A stretch of DNA of 64,000 bases from Nocardia mikamii NBRC 108933 (GTDB lineage Bacteria; Actinomycetota; Actinomycetes; Mycobacteriales; Mycobacteriaceae), in assembly GCF_001613505.1 (NCBI RefSeq), contig NZ_BDCM01000014.1, positions 124,001 to 188,000 on the forward strand, read 5' to 3'. Under the pieces are notes generated by a model. It was given only the letters and a program-made list of their open reading frames with translations, had not been told where the DNA came from and did no database searches. A program made the translations under genes and the position numbers. Shown here one piece after another: positions 1-7,282 of this stretch (its first letter is position 1; the number at the start of each line of letters is the position of its first letter).

Positions 1-378
1 GGCGGCGGTGCGGGCGATCAGCGGCGCGATCGGCGGAATCGGCATGGTCGCGAGCCGGGCATCGAGACCGTCGCGGGCATCGACCGCCGCTTGGAGCGCG
101 GCCGCGGTCGCGCAGAACGACACCGCCTGCATGACGATCATCGGCATCAGGAACTGGGCGTAGCTGCTCGCCCCGTGCCCGGCGAAACTCATCACCCGAT
201 TCAGCGGTACGTAGAACCCCAGGGTGAACACCGTCGGCGCCAGCACCGCCGTCAACACCTCGCCGTTGCGCAGCGACGGCCGGATCTGGCGCCGGGTGAG
301 CACCCAGCACGGCAGCCACCAGCCGCGCAGCACGGCATGCGCGCCCCGCCGCGGCATCGCCTGGATTCGCACGGTCAT
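1..378 (-). CDS. ABC-2 type transporter permease (DrrB-like), 3' part outside window
   Basis: Reading the complement from the ATG at 378 gives 126 codons with no stop before the window edge, so only the N-terminal part is present. It starts with a basic cytoplasmic stretch (MTVRIQAMPRRG) and continues into hydrophobic segments with sequences such as FLMPMIVMQAVSF and LATMPIPPIAPLIART. These resemble the daunorubicin-resistance DrrB family of ABC-2 permeases, the membrane half of exporters of drugs or lipids. An ATP-binding partner is expected, but none lies on the visible side. A perfect palindrome about 100 bp upstream of the start is a candidate repressor site. The family call is from pattern recognition of a partial protein. 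Confidence 0.7.
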   Translation of the reverse strand, partial: MTVRIQAMPRRGAHAVLRGWWLPCWVLTRRQIRPSLRNGEVLTAVLAPTVFTLGFYVPLNRVMSFAGHGASSYAQFLMPMIVMQAVSFCATAAALQAAVDARDGLDARLATMPIPPIAPLIARTAA

Positions 379-475
379 CGCATGCTCCGTTCGCGCCCGG
401 TCGGCATCGGTCCATCACACCAGATCCGGGGCCGCCTCGGCGCGATCTCCGGACAAGCGAGGTCCGTTTCGCGAT

Positions 476-491
476 GTATGTCGCGACATAC
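476..491. promoter_or_regulatory. 16-bp perfect palindrome, candidate TetR-type operator
   Basis: GTATGTCGCGACATAC is a perfect inverted repeat with no spacer. It lies between the start of the leftward ABC permease (378) and the rightward nitrobindin start (571). A perfect palindrome of this size beside a drug-exporter gene is typical of a TetR-family operator. No TetR gene is visible here, so the cognate regulator is unknown. Confidence 0.5.
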
Positions 492-570
492 CGGGTCTCG
501 TCCCGGACGAACCGGACCGGCCCGCGTGGTCCTCCCACCCTCGGCGGCGCGGGGAACTAAGCTGTGCGCC

Positions 571-1077
571 GTGCTCGAACCCCAGCCCGCTGTCGCGCCC
601 CATCCGGATATCGCCCATCTGGCTCCGCTGCTGGGCACCTGGCGGGGCTCCGGTCACGGGGAGTACCCGACCATCGAGCCGTTCGACTATCACGAGGAAA
701 TCCGGTTCGGCCATGTCGGCCGGCCGTTCCTCACCTATCGGCAGCGCACCCGCCACGCCGGCGACGGCCGCTCGCTGCACGCCGAGACCGGCTATCTGCG
801 CTCGATCGGCGCGGACCGGGTCGAGCTGATCCTGGCCCACCCCACCGGTATCACCGAGATCTGCGAAGGGCGGATCGCCGTCGCCGAGGACGGGCTGCGG
901 CTCGAACTCGATTCCACTCACATCGGCAACTCCAGTACGGCGAAATCTGTCACCGCGCTGGGCCGCTCGATCCATCTGTCCGGGGACACGATCGACTACA
1001 AACTGCGGATGGCTGCCGTCGGGCAACCGAAGCAACACCATCTGTCGGCCAGCTTGCACCGAGCTGAACAGAATTAG
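571..1077 (+). CDS. Nitrobindin-family heme-binding beta-barrel protein (FABP-like, Rv2717c type)
   Basis: The 168-aa product starts at a GTG and contains the family opening motif LLGTWRGSGHGEYPTI at about residues 17-32, followed by the barrel segments HEEIRFGHVGRPFLTY. The C-terminal HHLSASLHR carries histidines where nitrobindins place the proximal heme ligand. Members are small cytosolic ferric-heme barrels that bind or isomerise reactive nitrogen species; this is family knowledge, not shown here. The length fits the family (about 160-170 aa). Longer readings that start further upstream run through non-homologous sequence, so the GTG at 571 is preferred. No clear Shine-Dalgarno is visible. 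Confidence 0.88.
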   Translation: MLEPQPAVAPHPDIAHLAPLLGTWRGSGHGEYPTIEPFDYHEEIRFGHVGRPFLTYRQRTRHAGDGRSLHAETGYLRSIGADRVELILAHPTGITEICEGRIAVAEDGLRLELDSTHIGNSSTAKSVTALGRSIHLSGDTIDYKLRMAAVGQPKQHHLSASLHRAEQN

Positions 1078-1245
1078 AAATTGAAGGTGTAACCAGGCTT
1101 TTCATGGCCTTTTCCGCTGCGCATTCCGGCACAGGGGGTTGTCGGCGCGCGGTTCGCCGGTTTACGGTTTTCCAGGTCGGCTAATAGTCGGCGAACCCGA
1201 TGGTTCGATGCCAGTGGCTCTCACTCACCGACAAGGGAGAAGACC

Positions 1246-1401
1246 ATGAAGCGTTCGACGCTCACGCTGATCACCGCGGGGATGATCCTCGCCGGGACCG
1301 GGGCCGTGGAGATTCTGGGAGACGGTTCGGCCGGGGCGTCACCCCCGACCGAGCACGCGACCTCGGCCACCGTCGGTGGAACGGAGGTGCAGGGACAATA
1401 A
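1246..1401 (+). CDS. Small secreted peptide, 51 aa, unknown function
   Basis: An ATG preceded by the good ribosome binding site AAGGGAGAAG opens a 51-codon frame ending in TAA. Residues 1-30 form a signal peptide: basic MKRS, hydrophobic core LTLITAGMILAGTGAV, then small residues. The predicted mature part (about 20-25 aa) is polar and rich in T, S, E and G. Upstream, GGTTCGCCG (1151-1159) and CGGCGAACC (1189-1197) form an inverted repeat flanking a possible -10 (CTAATAG). A 12-bp hairpin terminator follows at 1433. Its own RBS, signal peptide and terminator support a real monocistronic gene, but I do not recognise a family. Confidence 0.6.
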   Translation: MKRSTLTLITAGMILAGTGAVEILGDGSAGASPPTEHATSATVGGTEVQGQ

Positions 1402-1432
1402 ACGGCACCCGAACTACACACCTTTCACCCCC

Positions 1433-1461
1433 GTGACCGGACGCGCCGAGCGTCCGGTCAC
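1433..1461. terminator. Intrinsic terminator between convergent genes
   Basis: GTGACCGGACGC (1433-1444) and GCGTCCGGTCAC (1450-1461) are perfect 12-bp complementary arms around a 5-nt loop, followed by GATTGTTTC. The hairpin sits between the small secreted peptide gene and the 3' end of the leftward penicillin-binding protein, and may serve both directions. Confidence 0.8.
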
Positions 1462-1468
1462 GATTGTT

Positions 1469-3289
1469 TCAGGCACTCCCCGGTGGCAGAGCCGCCAGCA
1501 TGTCCCTGGTCACCGCGACCGCGTTGTCGGAACTTCCGCCCCGCACCAGCAGTGTGGCCCACGCCAGATCGCCGCGGTAGCCGATGAACCACGAATGAGA
1601 TCCGCCGTCGACCTCCGCCTCACCGGTCTTACCGAACACCTCACCCTGGTCGGCGATCCGCTCCGCGGTACCGCCGGTGACCACCTTGCGCATCATCGCC
1701 TGCAGCCCCTCCACCACCCGCGGCGACAGGCTCGGCCGATCGCCGTGCACGGCCGTCTCGTGCCCGGAGATCAGATACGGCGTCGGCGCCGATCCGTGCG
1801 CGACCGTCGCCGCCACCAGCGCCATGCCGAACGGGCTGACCACCACCTTGCCCTGGCCGATCCCGTCCTCGGTGCGGACCACCTCGTCGTCGGCGCGCGG
1901 CACCGAACCGGACACGGTCGGCAAGCCGGCCACGGTGTAGTCCGGGCCCACGCCCATCCGCGCCGCCGCGTCGGTCAGTGCCGTACCCGGCAGTTCGCTG
2001 GCCAATTTCGCGAAGGCGGTATTGCAGGAACGCTCGTACGCCGTCGACATCGGCACATCGCCGAGGGAGAACTCGTCGTAGTTCGGAATCGTGCGCTCGC
2101 CCACCACGATTCGGCTCGGGCACGGGACGACGGTATCCGGGTTCGCGATGTCGGCGGTCATCGCGGCGGCGGCGGTGACGGTTTTGAAGGTGGAGCCGGG
2201 CGGATACAGCCCGGTCGTCGCGACGGGACCGTCGGTGTCGGCGGCCTCGTTCTGCGCCACCGCGAGGATCGCTCCGGTGGAGGGCTGGATCACCACCATC
2301 ATGGTCTGCTCGCGGCGCGGGCCGACGGCCCGCTGCGCGGCGTTCTGCACGGTGCGGTCGATACTCAGCGAGAACGACGGCGCCGGTTGCGGCGCAACCT
2401 CTTTCAGCACATCGGTGTCGACGCCGTCCGCATTCACGGTGACCACACTCCAGCCGGCCTTGCCGTCGACCTCGTCGATGACGGTCTTGCGGATCTGGGT
2501 CATCAGATCCGGCGCGAAATGCCGGTCGGTGGGGATGAGGTCCCACTGCCGGTCGGTGGTCACCCCCGGCAGGCCCAGCAGCTGTCCGCTGACCTGATCG
2601 AATTCCCAGTCGCTCAGGCCCAGGACGAGTGCGGGGCCGTGTTGTTTCCGGGCGGCGGCCAGGATCGCGTCGGTGGTCAAGGTGTCGTCGAACTGCTTCA
2701 GCGCGGCCGACAGCGCACCGGCCACATAACCCGGGTCCGGGGCGTCGGTCACCGTGAACGAGATCCGGTGCACCGCACCCGGAACCAGGACGTCGCTGCC
2801 GGATCGTTCGTTGACCCGGGCGCGCGGCGCCGGTGTGGTGCGCAGGTGCAGACTCTGGGTATCACCCAATTTCGGGTGGATGTCGGAAGCGCTCCAGCGC
2901 ACCTGCCACTGCCCGCCGCTGCGGCCCATCTGCAACTGCCCGGAGTAGGTCCAGACGCGGTCCTTCGGCAGCGTCCACTCGTAGGTGTAGTCGACGGTGG
3001 CGGTGTCGCCGGTGACGCGCGCGGATCCGGTGTGTGCGGTCAGGTGCTGTGCCTGCAGGTTCTGCCACGCCGAAGCCAGTGCCGCCGAGGCCTTCTCGGG
3101 CTGCGTGGTCAGATCGGCGGCGGCCGCCGGATCCTGCCGGGCGAAGGCCGCCAGGAAGGAGTCGGCGGCGGCGACCGGCCCCTGCGGTCCGGACGAACAC
3201 GCGCCCGCCGTCATCACCACGGCGGCGACCGCACTCAGCACCAGCGCGCGGGGCGCCCACGCGCGCGGCGCACATCTCGACTTGGACAT
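1469..3289 (-). CDS. Penicillin-binding lipoprotein (class B transpeptidase, Rv2864c-like)
   Basis: The 606-aa protein has an N-terminal lipoprotein signal ending in the lipobox TAGAC. An NTF2-like MecA_N domain follows (about residues 35-150), then a dimerisation region and a transpeptidase domain. The acyl-serine motif STFK has Ser at residue 366, SCN is at 421-423 and KTG at 554-556, so all three penicillin-binding motifs are intact. It would cross-link peptidoglycan from the outer face of the membrane. An upstream ATG adds 15 residues, but the ATG at 3289 gives a proper n-region (MSKSRCAPR) before the hydrophobic core. Gene order with GNAT, ispG, rip1 and dxr matches mycobacteria. A MecA-like NTF2 domain can lower beta-lactam susceptibility in other species; whether it does so here is not shown. 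Confidence 0.93.
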   Translation of the reverse strand: MSKSRCAPRAWAPRALVLSAVAAVVMTAGACSSGPQGPVAAADSFLAAFARQDPAAAADLTTQPEKASAALASAWQNLQAQHLTAHTGSARVTGDTATVDYTYEWTLPKDRVWTYSGQLQMGRSGGQWQVRWSASDIHPKLGDTQSLHLRTTPAPRARVNERSGSDVLVPGAVHRISFTVTDAPDPGYVAGALSAALKQFDDTLTTDAILAAARKQHGPALVLGLSDWEFDQVSGQLLGLPGVTTDRQWDLIPTDRHFAPDLMTQIRKTVIDEVDGKAGWSVVTVNADGVDTDVLKEVAPQPAPSFSLSIDRTVQNAAQRAVGPRREQTMMVVIQPSTGAILAVAQNEAADTDGPVATTGLYPPGSTFKTVTAAAAMTADIANPDTVVPCPSRIVVGERTIPNYDEFSLGDVPMSTAYERSCNTAFAKLASELPGTALTDAAARMGVGPDYTVAGLPTVSGSVPRADDEVVRTEDGIGQGKVVVSPFGMALVAATVAHGSAPTPYLISGHETAVHGDRPSLSPRVVEGLQAMMRKVVTGGTAERIADQGEVFGKTGEAEVDGGSHSWFIGYRGDLAWATLLVRGGSSDNAVAVTRDMLAALPPGSA

Positions 3290-3367
3290 CGCCCCCGATG
3301 GTAGCCAGCCGGTCGCTGGTAAACGTTGCGACACACTGGTTTTGCCCAGCGCGGCGGAACCGGGCGT

Positions 3368-4219
3368 TCAGTCCACGAGGATCGTCGCGAATGTCGCGAC
3401 CTGATGGAACCCGACCTTGGCGTAGGCGCGGCGGGCGACCTCGTTGTAGGAGTTCACGTACAAGCTCGCGGTCCGCCCCGCCGCGACCACCGCATCGGCG
3501 ACAGCGGCCGTCCCGGCGGTGCCCAGGCCGCGCCCGCGCCACCGCGGATGCACCCAGACGCCCTGGATCTGGCCGGTCCGCCGCGACACGGCCCCCACCT
3601 CGGCCTTGTAGACGACCTCACCGTCCTCGAAGCGCGCCCAGGCACGGCCGGCTTCGATGAGGCTCGCGACGCGACGCCGGTATCCGCGACCGCCGTCACC
3701 GGCCCGCGGATCGACGCCGATCTCCTCGGTGAACATGGCGACCGCGGCGACCAGATACCGTTCCAGCTCGTCACCGCGTACGCGGCGCACCTTCGGATCG
3801 GGGACGGCCTGGGCGCGGCCGTCGAGGGCCAGCAGTGGCTGATCGGCGCGGATCTCGCGCGGCGGACCCCACCGCTGCTCCAGCGTCTCCCACAGCGGCA
3901 ACGCCAATTCCTGGCGGCCCACCACCGAGGAGCACACCCGCGGCCAGCGGGCCGCGCGGTCGGCGAAGGCACGCATATCGTCGGTCGTCCCGCGCAGCGG
4001 CACCAGATTGGCGCCGGAGAAACACAGCGAATCCGCCGGGGTGCCCCGCGTCCACAGTTCCCCACCGCCGCGATTGTCCAGACCGTATTCCTGCAGGCGC
4101 GCGGCGACCATGCACCCGGCCACCGGATCGGTGTCCAGCACTTCCAGCACCTGCGCCAGATCGCGATCCGCGAGCTGACGAGCACCGGAAATCCGTGACC
4201 GGCGCGACGGTTCCAGCAC
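3368..4219 (-). CDS. GNAT family N-acetyltransferase (Rv2867c-like)
   Basis: The C-terminal half carries the GNAT acetyl-CoA signature GVWVHPRWRGRGLGTAGT, with the Q/RxxGxG/A pyrophosphate loop, followed by ASLYVNSYNEVARRAYAKVGF, typical of motif B. The N-terminal half is a second, degenerate GNAT-like or DUF4081-type region. The substrate cannot be predicted. I chose the GTG at 4219 (283 aa, opening LEPSRRSRISGARQL) because it leaves a GGGAG about 10 nt upstream and fits the length I recall for the mycobacterial homologue. An in-frame ATG at 4315 would add 32 low-complexity basic residues. It lies between the PBP gene and ispG on the same strand. Confidence 0.85.
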   Translation of the reverse strand: MLEPSRRSRISGARQLADRDLAQVLEVLDTDPVAGCMVAARLQEYGLDNRGGGELWTRGTPADSLCFSGANLVPLRGTTDDMRAFADRAARWPRVCSSVVGRQELALPLWETLEQRWGPPREIRADQPLLALDGRAQAVPDPKVRRVRGDELERYLVAAVAMFTEEIGVDPRAGDGGRGYRRRVASLIEAGRAWARFEDGEVVYKAEVGAVSRRTGQIQGVWVHPRWRGRGLGTAGTAAVADAVVAAGRTASLYVNSYNEVARRAYAKVGFHQVATFATILVD

Positions 4220-4336
4220 ACTCCGCACGCTCCCAGCCTGCCATGAACGTCGCTTGCGTGCGGGGGCTTTGCTCGGCTCCAGGGACAGAATGCGGCCGGC
4301 GCGCGACACGCCCACTCCCCTATCCGCGTCCGGCGA

Positions 4337-5494
4337 TCAACCGACGGTGACGACGGGCTCGCCGGTTTCGGCGTCGGTACCCATCTCGTCGGCGATGCGC
4401 ATGGCCTCTTCGATCAGCGTCTCCACGATCTGATGTTCGGGCACGGTCTTGACCACCTCGCCCTTCACGAAGATCTGGCCCTTGCCGTTGCCGGAGGCGA
4501 CACCCAGATCGGCCTCGCGCGCCTCACCCGGACCGTTGACCACACAGCCCATCACCGCCACCCGCAGCGGCACCGCGAGACCTTCCAGACCCGCGGTCAC
4601 CTCGTTGGCGAGGGTGTAGACATCGACCTGCGCACGTCCGCAGGACGGGCAGGACACGATCTCGAGTTTGCGCGGCCGCAGATTCAGCGACTGCAGGATC
4701 TGCCCACCGACCTTGACCTCCTCGGCCGGCGGCGCGGACAGCGACACCCGGATGGTGTCGCCGATGCCCTCGCTGAGCAGTGCGCCGAAAGCCACCGCCG
4801 ATTTGATCGTGCCCTGGAAGGCCGGTCCGGCCTCGGTGACGCCCAGGTGCAGCGGGTAGTCGCACTGCGCGGCCAGCTGCCGGTAGGCCTCGACCATCAC
4901 CACCGGATCGTTGTGCTTGACCGAGATCTTGATATCGCCGAAGCCGTGCTCCTCGAACAGGCTCGCCTCCCACAGCGCCGACTCCACCAGCGCCTCGGGG
5001 GTGGCCTTGCCGTACTTCTCGAGCATGCGCTTGTCCAGAGAGCCGGCGTTCACGCCGATCCGGATCGGGATCCCGGCCGCACCGGCGGCCTTGGCGACCT
5101 CCTTGACCCGGCCGTCGAACTCCTTGATGTTGCCCGGATTGACGCGCACGGCGGCACAGCCGGCATCGATCGCGGCGAAGATGTAGCGCGGCTGGAAGTG
5201 GATGTCGGCGATCACCGGGATCTGCGACTTCTTCGCGATCATCGGCAGCGCGTCGGCATCCTCCTGCCGCGGGCAGGCCACGCGCACGATGTCACAGCCC
5301 GATGCGGTCAACTCCGCGATCTGCTGCAGCGTGGCGTTCACGTCGTGGGTCTTGGTCGTGGTCATCGACTGGACGGAGATGGGGTGATCACTGCCCACTC
5401 CCACCGTGCCCACCATCAGCTGACGCGTCTTGCGCCGCGGTGCGAGGACCGCCGCCGGTGCGGCCGGCATCCCCAGGGTGATGGCTGTGCTCAC
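4337..5494 (-). CDS. ispG: 4-hydroxy-3-methylbut-2-enyl diphosphate synthase (IspG/GcpE), housekeeping copy
   Basis: The 385-aa protein catalyses the penultimate MEP-pathway step, reductive opening of MEcPP to HMBPP, using a [4Fe-4S] cluster. The TIM-barrel start VGVGSDHPISVQSMTTTKT and VIADIHFQPRYIFAA are characteristic. The three cluster cysteines are in CPSCGRAQVDV and MGCVVNGPGEA near the C-terminus. The protein starts at GTG 5494; an in-frame ATG 24 nt downstream is an alternative. The MEP pathway is also represented by dxr at 11.5-12.6 kb. A second, frameshifted ispG lies in the hopanoid operon (27.8-28.9 kb), so this intact copy presumably carries the essential function. Confidence 0.97.
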   Translation of the reverse strand: MSTAITLGMPAAPAAVLAPRRKTRQLMVGTVGVGSDHPISVQSMTTTKTHDVNATLQQIAELTASGCDIVRVACPRQEDADALPMIAKKSQIPVIADIHFQPRYIFAAIDAGCAAVRVNPGNIKEFDGRVKEVAKAAGAAGIPIRIGVNAGSLDKRMLEKYGKATPEALVESALWEASLFEEHGFGDIKISVKHNDPVVMVEAYRQLAAQCDYPLHLGVTEAGPAFQGTIKSAVAFGALLSEGIGDTIRVSLSAPPAEEVKVGGQILQSLNLRPRKLEIVSCPSCGRAQVDVYTLANEVTAGLEGLAVPLRVAVMGCVVNGPGEAREADLGVASGNGKGQIFVKGEVVKTVPEHQIVETLIEEAMRIADEMGTDAETGEPVVTVG

Positions 5495-5786
5495 GTTCGG
5501 CTGCCTACTTTCGTCTGCGTCTGGTGCACCCGTTCGCTGCCGAGTCTAGTGCGGGCGGTATGGGAACGACCTGTGAGAGCACCGACACCCCGGCCGATGG
5601 CCGGCGCGCTCACGGTCTTCGGCCGCCGGAAACGACTGTGACCAGGACCGCACCGCTGCCCGGCCTGGGTGCCCCCAGCTCCCTGATATTGCCCGTCAGC
5701 CGGGGCTTTTCGCTCGGATGACGATGTAGTTACCGTGGACCGGCCGAAGGCCGGCACCCACCGTCGCGTTCAGGAGGATTCACCGG

Positions 5787-5822
5787 ATGTACATCCCACG
5801 ACCACGTGTCGGGCGGCGCTGA
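5787..5822 (+). CDS. Possible 11-codon leader ORF (MYIPRPRVGRR) ahead of endonuclease V
   Basis: A textbook AGGAGG (5772-5777) lies 9 nt before an ATG that opens MYIPRPRVGRR and stops at TGA 5820-5822. That stop is two bases before the GTG start of the endonuclease V gene. This is the strongest ribosome binding site in the region, and it points at the leader rather than the enzyme. Terminating ribosomes could reinitiate at GTG 5825. It may instead be a chance ORF downstream of a strong site. Confidence 0.3.
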   Translation: MYIPRPRVGRR

Positions 5823-5824
5823 CC

Positions 5825-6508
5825 GTGCGCCTGGCGATGACTCCGGAACTGCCCGCCGACCCGGAAGCGGCTGCGGCACTGCAGCAACGATTGCGCGATT
5901 CGGTGCTCACCCACGACCCGCGGCCGCCGCGATTTCGCACCGTCGCGGGCCTGGATTCGGCCTACGACGAGTCCGGCGCGGTCGTCGCCGCCGTCGTGGT
6001 CCTCGATATCGACACGATGGAGACCGTCGACACCGCCGTCGCCCACGGCACGACGCGGTTTCCGTACGTGCCGGGCCTGCTCGCGTTCCGGGAACTGCCG
6101 ACCACCCTGGCCGCGCTGGAACGCCTCGAGACCACGCCCGACCTGCTGGTCTGCGACGGCCAGGGCATCGCCCACCCGCGGCGCTTCGGGCTGGCGTGTC
6201 ACCTGGGGGTGCTGACCGGCCTGCCGTCGATCGGCGTCGCCAAGACGGTGTGGGGTGAATGCGACGTTCCCGATGCCGCGCGGGGTTCGGTCACCGCCGT
6301 CACCGCGGACGGCGAGGTGGTCGGGCGGGCGCTGCGCACCCAGCCCGGGATCAAACCGGTGTACGTGTCGGTGGGCCATCGCATCTCCCTCGACACCGCA
6401 TGCGCCCAGGTCCTCGCGCTCGCGCCGAAGTACCGGCAGCCGGAGACCACCCGCCGCGCCGACCATCTGTGCCGAACCGTGTTGCGCGACATCCTCGCTC
6501 GCGGCTAG
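5825..6508 (+). CDS. nfi: Deoxyribonuclease V (endonuclease V)
   Basis: The 227-aa protein cuts the second phosphodiester 3' of deoxyinosine and other deaminated bases, initiating repair. Family motifs are present: VAGLDSAYDES with metal-binding Asp44, VVVLDIDTMETV, FPYVPGLLAFRELP (the PYxP wedge), CDGQGIAHPRRFG with the catalytic Asp, and IGVAKTVWG. The GTG at 5825 gives the normal family length. GGGCGG lies 8 nt upstream, and a short leader ORF ends two bases before it. The gene interrupts the conserved ispG-rip1-dxr order on the opposite strand. Confidence 0.92.
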   Translation: MRLAMTPELPADPEAAAALQQRLRDSVLTHDPRPPRFRTVAGLDSAYDESGAVVAAVVVLDIDTMETVDTAVAHGTTRFPYVPGLLAFRELPTTLAALERLETTPDLLVCDGQGIAHPRRFGLACHLGVLTGLPSIGVAKTVWGECDVPDAARGSVTAVTADGEVVGRALRTQPGIKPVYVSVGHRISLDTACAQVLALAPKYRQPETTRRADHLCRTVLRDILARG

Positions 6509-7008
6509 GGAACCGTCCGCGCACCGCCGGGCGGCGGCATCGAACCAGCCTGCCGACGCAGCCATCGGCAACTGGATCGCTAATTGACGATTCGCGTCGC
6601 GCGCACCGGCGAGATTCGCCGAACACCACCGCCCCCGACGCGCCGTACCATCACCTCCGGGGGTGCCAGAGGGGAATGTCACCTCCTTTTCGAATATTCG
6701 CTCTCGGATTACCATCGCACCCGATGCGGGCGATTGAATTTCCGTTTCTTCGCCCACAATCGAAGGAGCCGGAATCCGATCACGATTCGCCGATCGCGGC
6801 AGGATGCGAGCCCTTTACTCCGATCCACTTCGGCGGCAGCCGATCGCGACGAACTCCGCATCCGGTGCCGAATACCGCAGCTCAGAAGGCATACCGCGGG
6901 ATGGGCAAGGGCCACGGATATGACGAACCACGAAAACACAAGCCGCGGCCGAATTTCGCGCCCGATTCGTGCCTTGACGACCATCGCCGTCGGGCAGACG
7001 ATAGACCG
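6509..7008. other. Intergenic region, 500 bp, AT-richer than its surroundings
   Basis: This gap follows endonuclease V and precedes the three-helix-bundle gene. It is visibly less GC-rich than the flanking genes, especially around 6690-6800. It contains two direct copies of TCACCTCC (6651 and 6679). Open frames crossing it have no RBS and no recognisable protein features. It probably holds the promoter of the downstream small gene and ATPase, but I could not assign a clear -35/-10 pair. Confidence 0.4.
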
Positions 7009-7269
7009 ATGACCGGCGATGAGGAATTGATTCAGGTCGAACAAGTCATCGAGCGGCTGATCGCCAGCCACCCGTCCGTCCCGCCCGGGGACATAGAACT
7101 CATCGTGCGCGGCATCCACAAGCGCTTCTCCGAAGCGCGAGTACACGACTTCGTCCCTCTGCTCGTCGAGAAGGCGGCGAGGCAAGCGATCAGCATCCGA
7201 CCGGCGGGAACAGCGGCGCCCTCGTCTCGCACCCGTGCGCGCGGCGCCCGCACAGTGACGGTCATCTGA
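7009..7269 (+). CDS. Three-helix-bundle dimerisation-domain protein, 86 aa
   Basis: The product opens MTGDEELIQVEQVIERLIA and continues HPSVPPGDIELIVRGIHKRF and HDFVPLLVEKAARQ. That is three amphipathic helices, as in the small actinobacterial proteins annotated as three-helix bundle dimerization domain proteins. The last 25 residues are basic and disordered. No enzymatic residue is evident. It ends 13 bp before the P-type ATPase start on the same strand, so the two probably form one transcript and this protein may modulate the pump. The family link is recalled from sequence pattern; function is unknown. Confidence 0.65.
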   Translation: MTGDEELIQVEQVIERLIASHPSVPPGDIELIVRGIHKRFSEARVHDFVPLLVEKAARQAISIRPAGTAAPSSRTRARGARTVTVI

Positions 7270-7282
7270 GGAGACGAGCGTT

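Noticed and set aside
1376..3304. Long + strand open frame (over 600 codons) opposite the penicillin-binding protein.
   Set aside because: Composition is His/Arg/Gly-rich with no domain; it is an antisense shadow in high-GC DNA. The minus strand has all three PBP motifs.
6584..7012. Possible gene of about 142 codons in the gap before the three-helix-bundle gene.
   Set aside because: Arg/Thr/Ser-rich translation, no RBS and no recognisable motif; it overlaps the likely promoter region.
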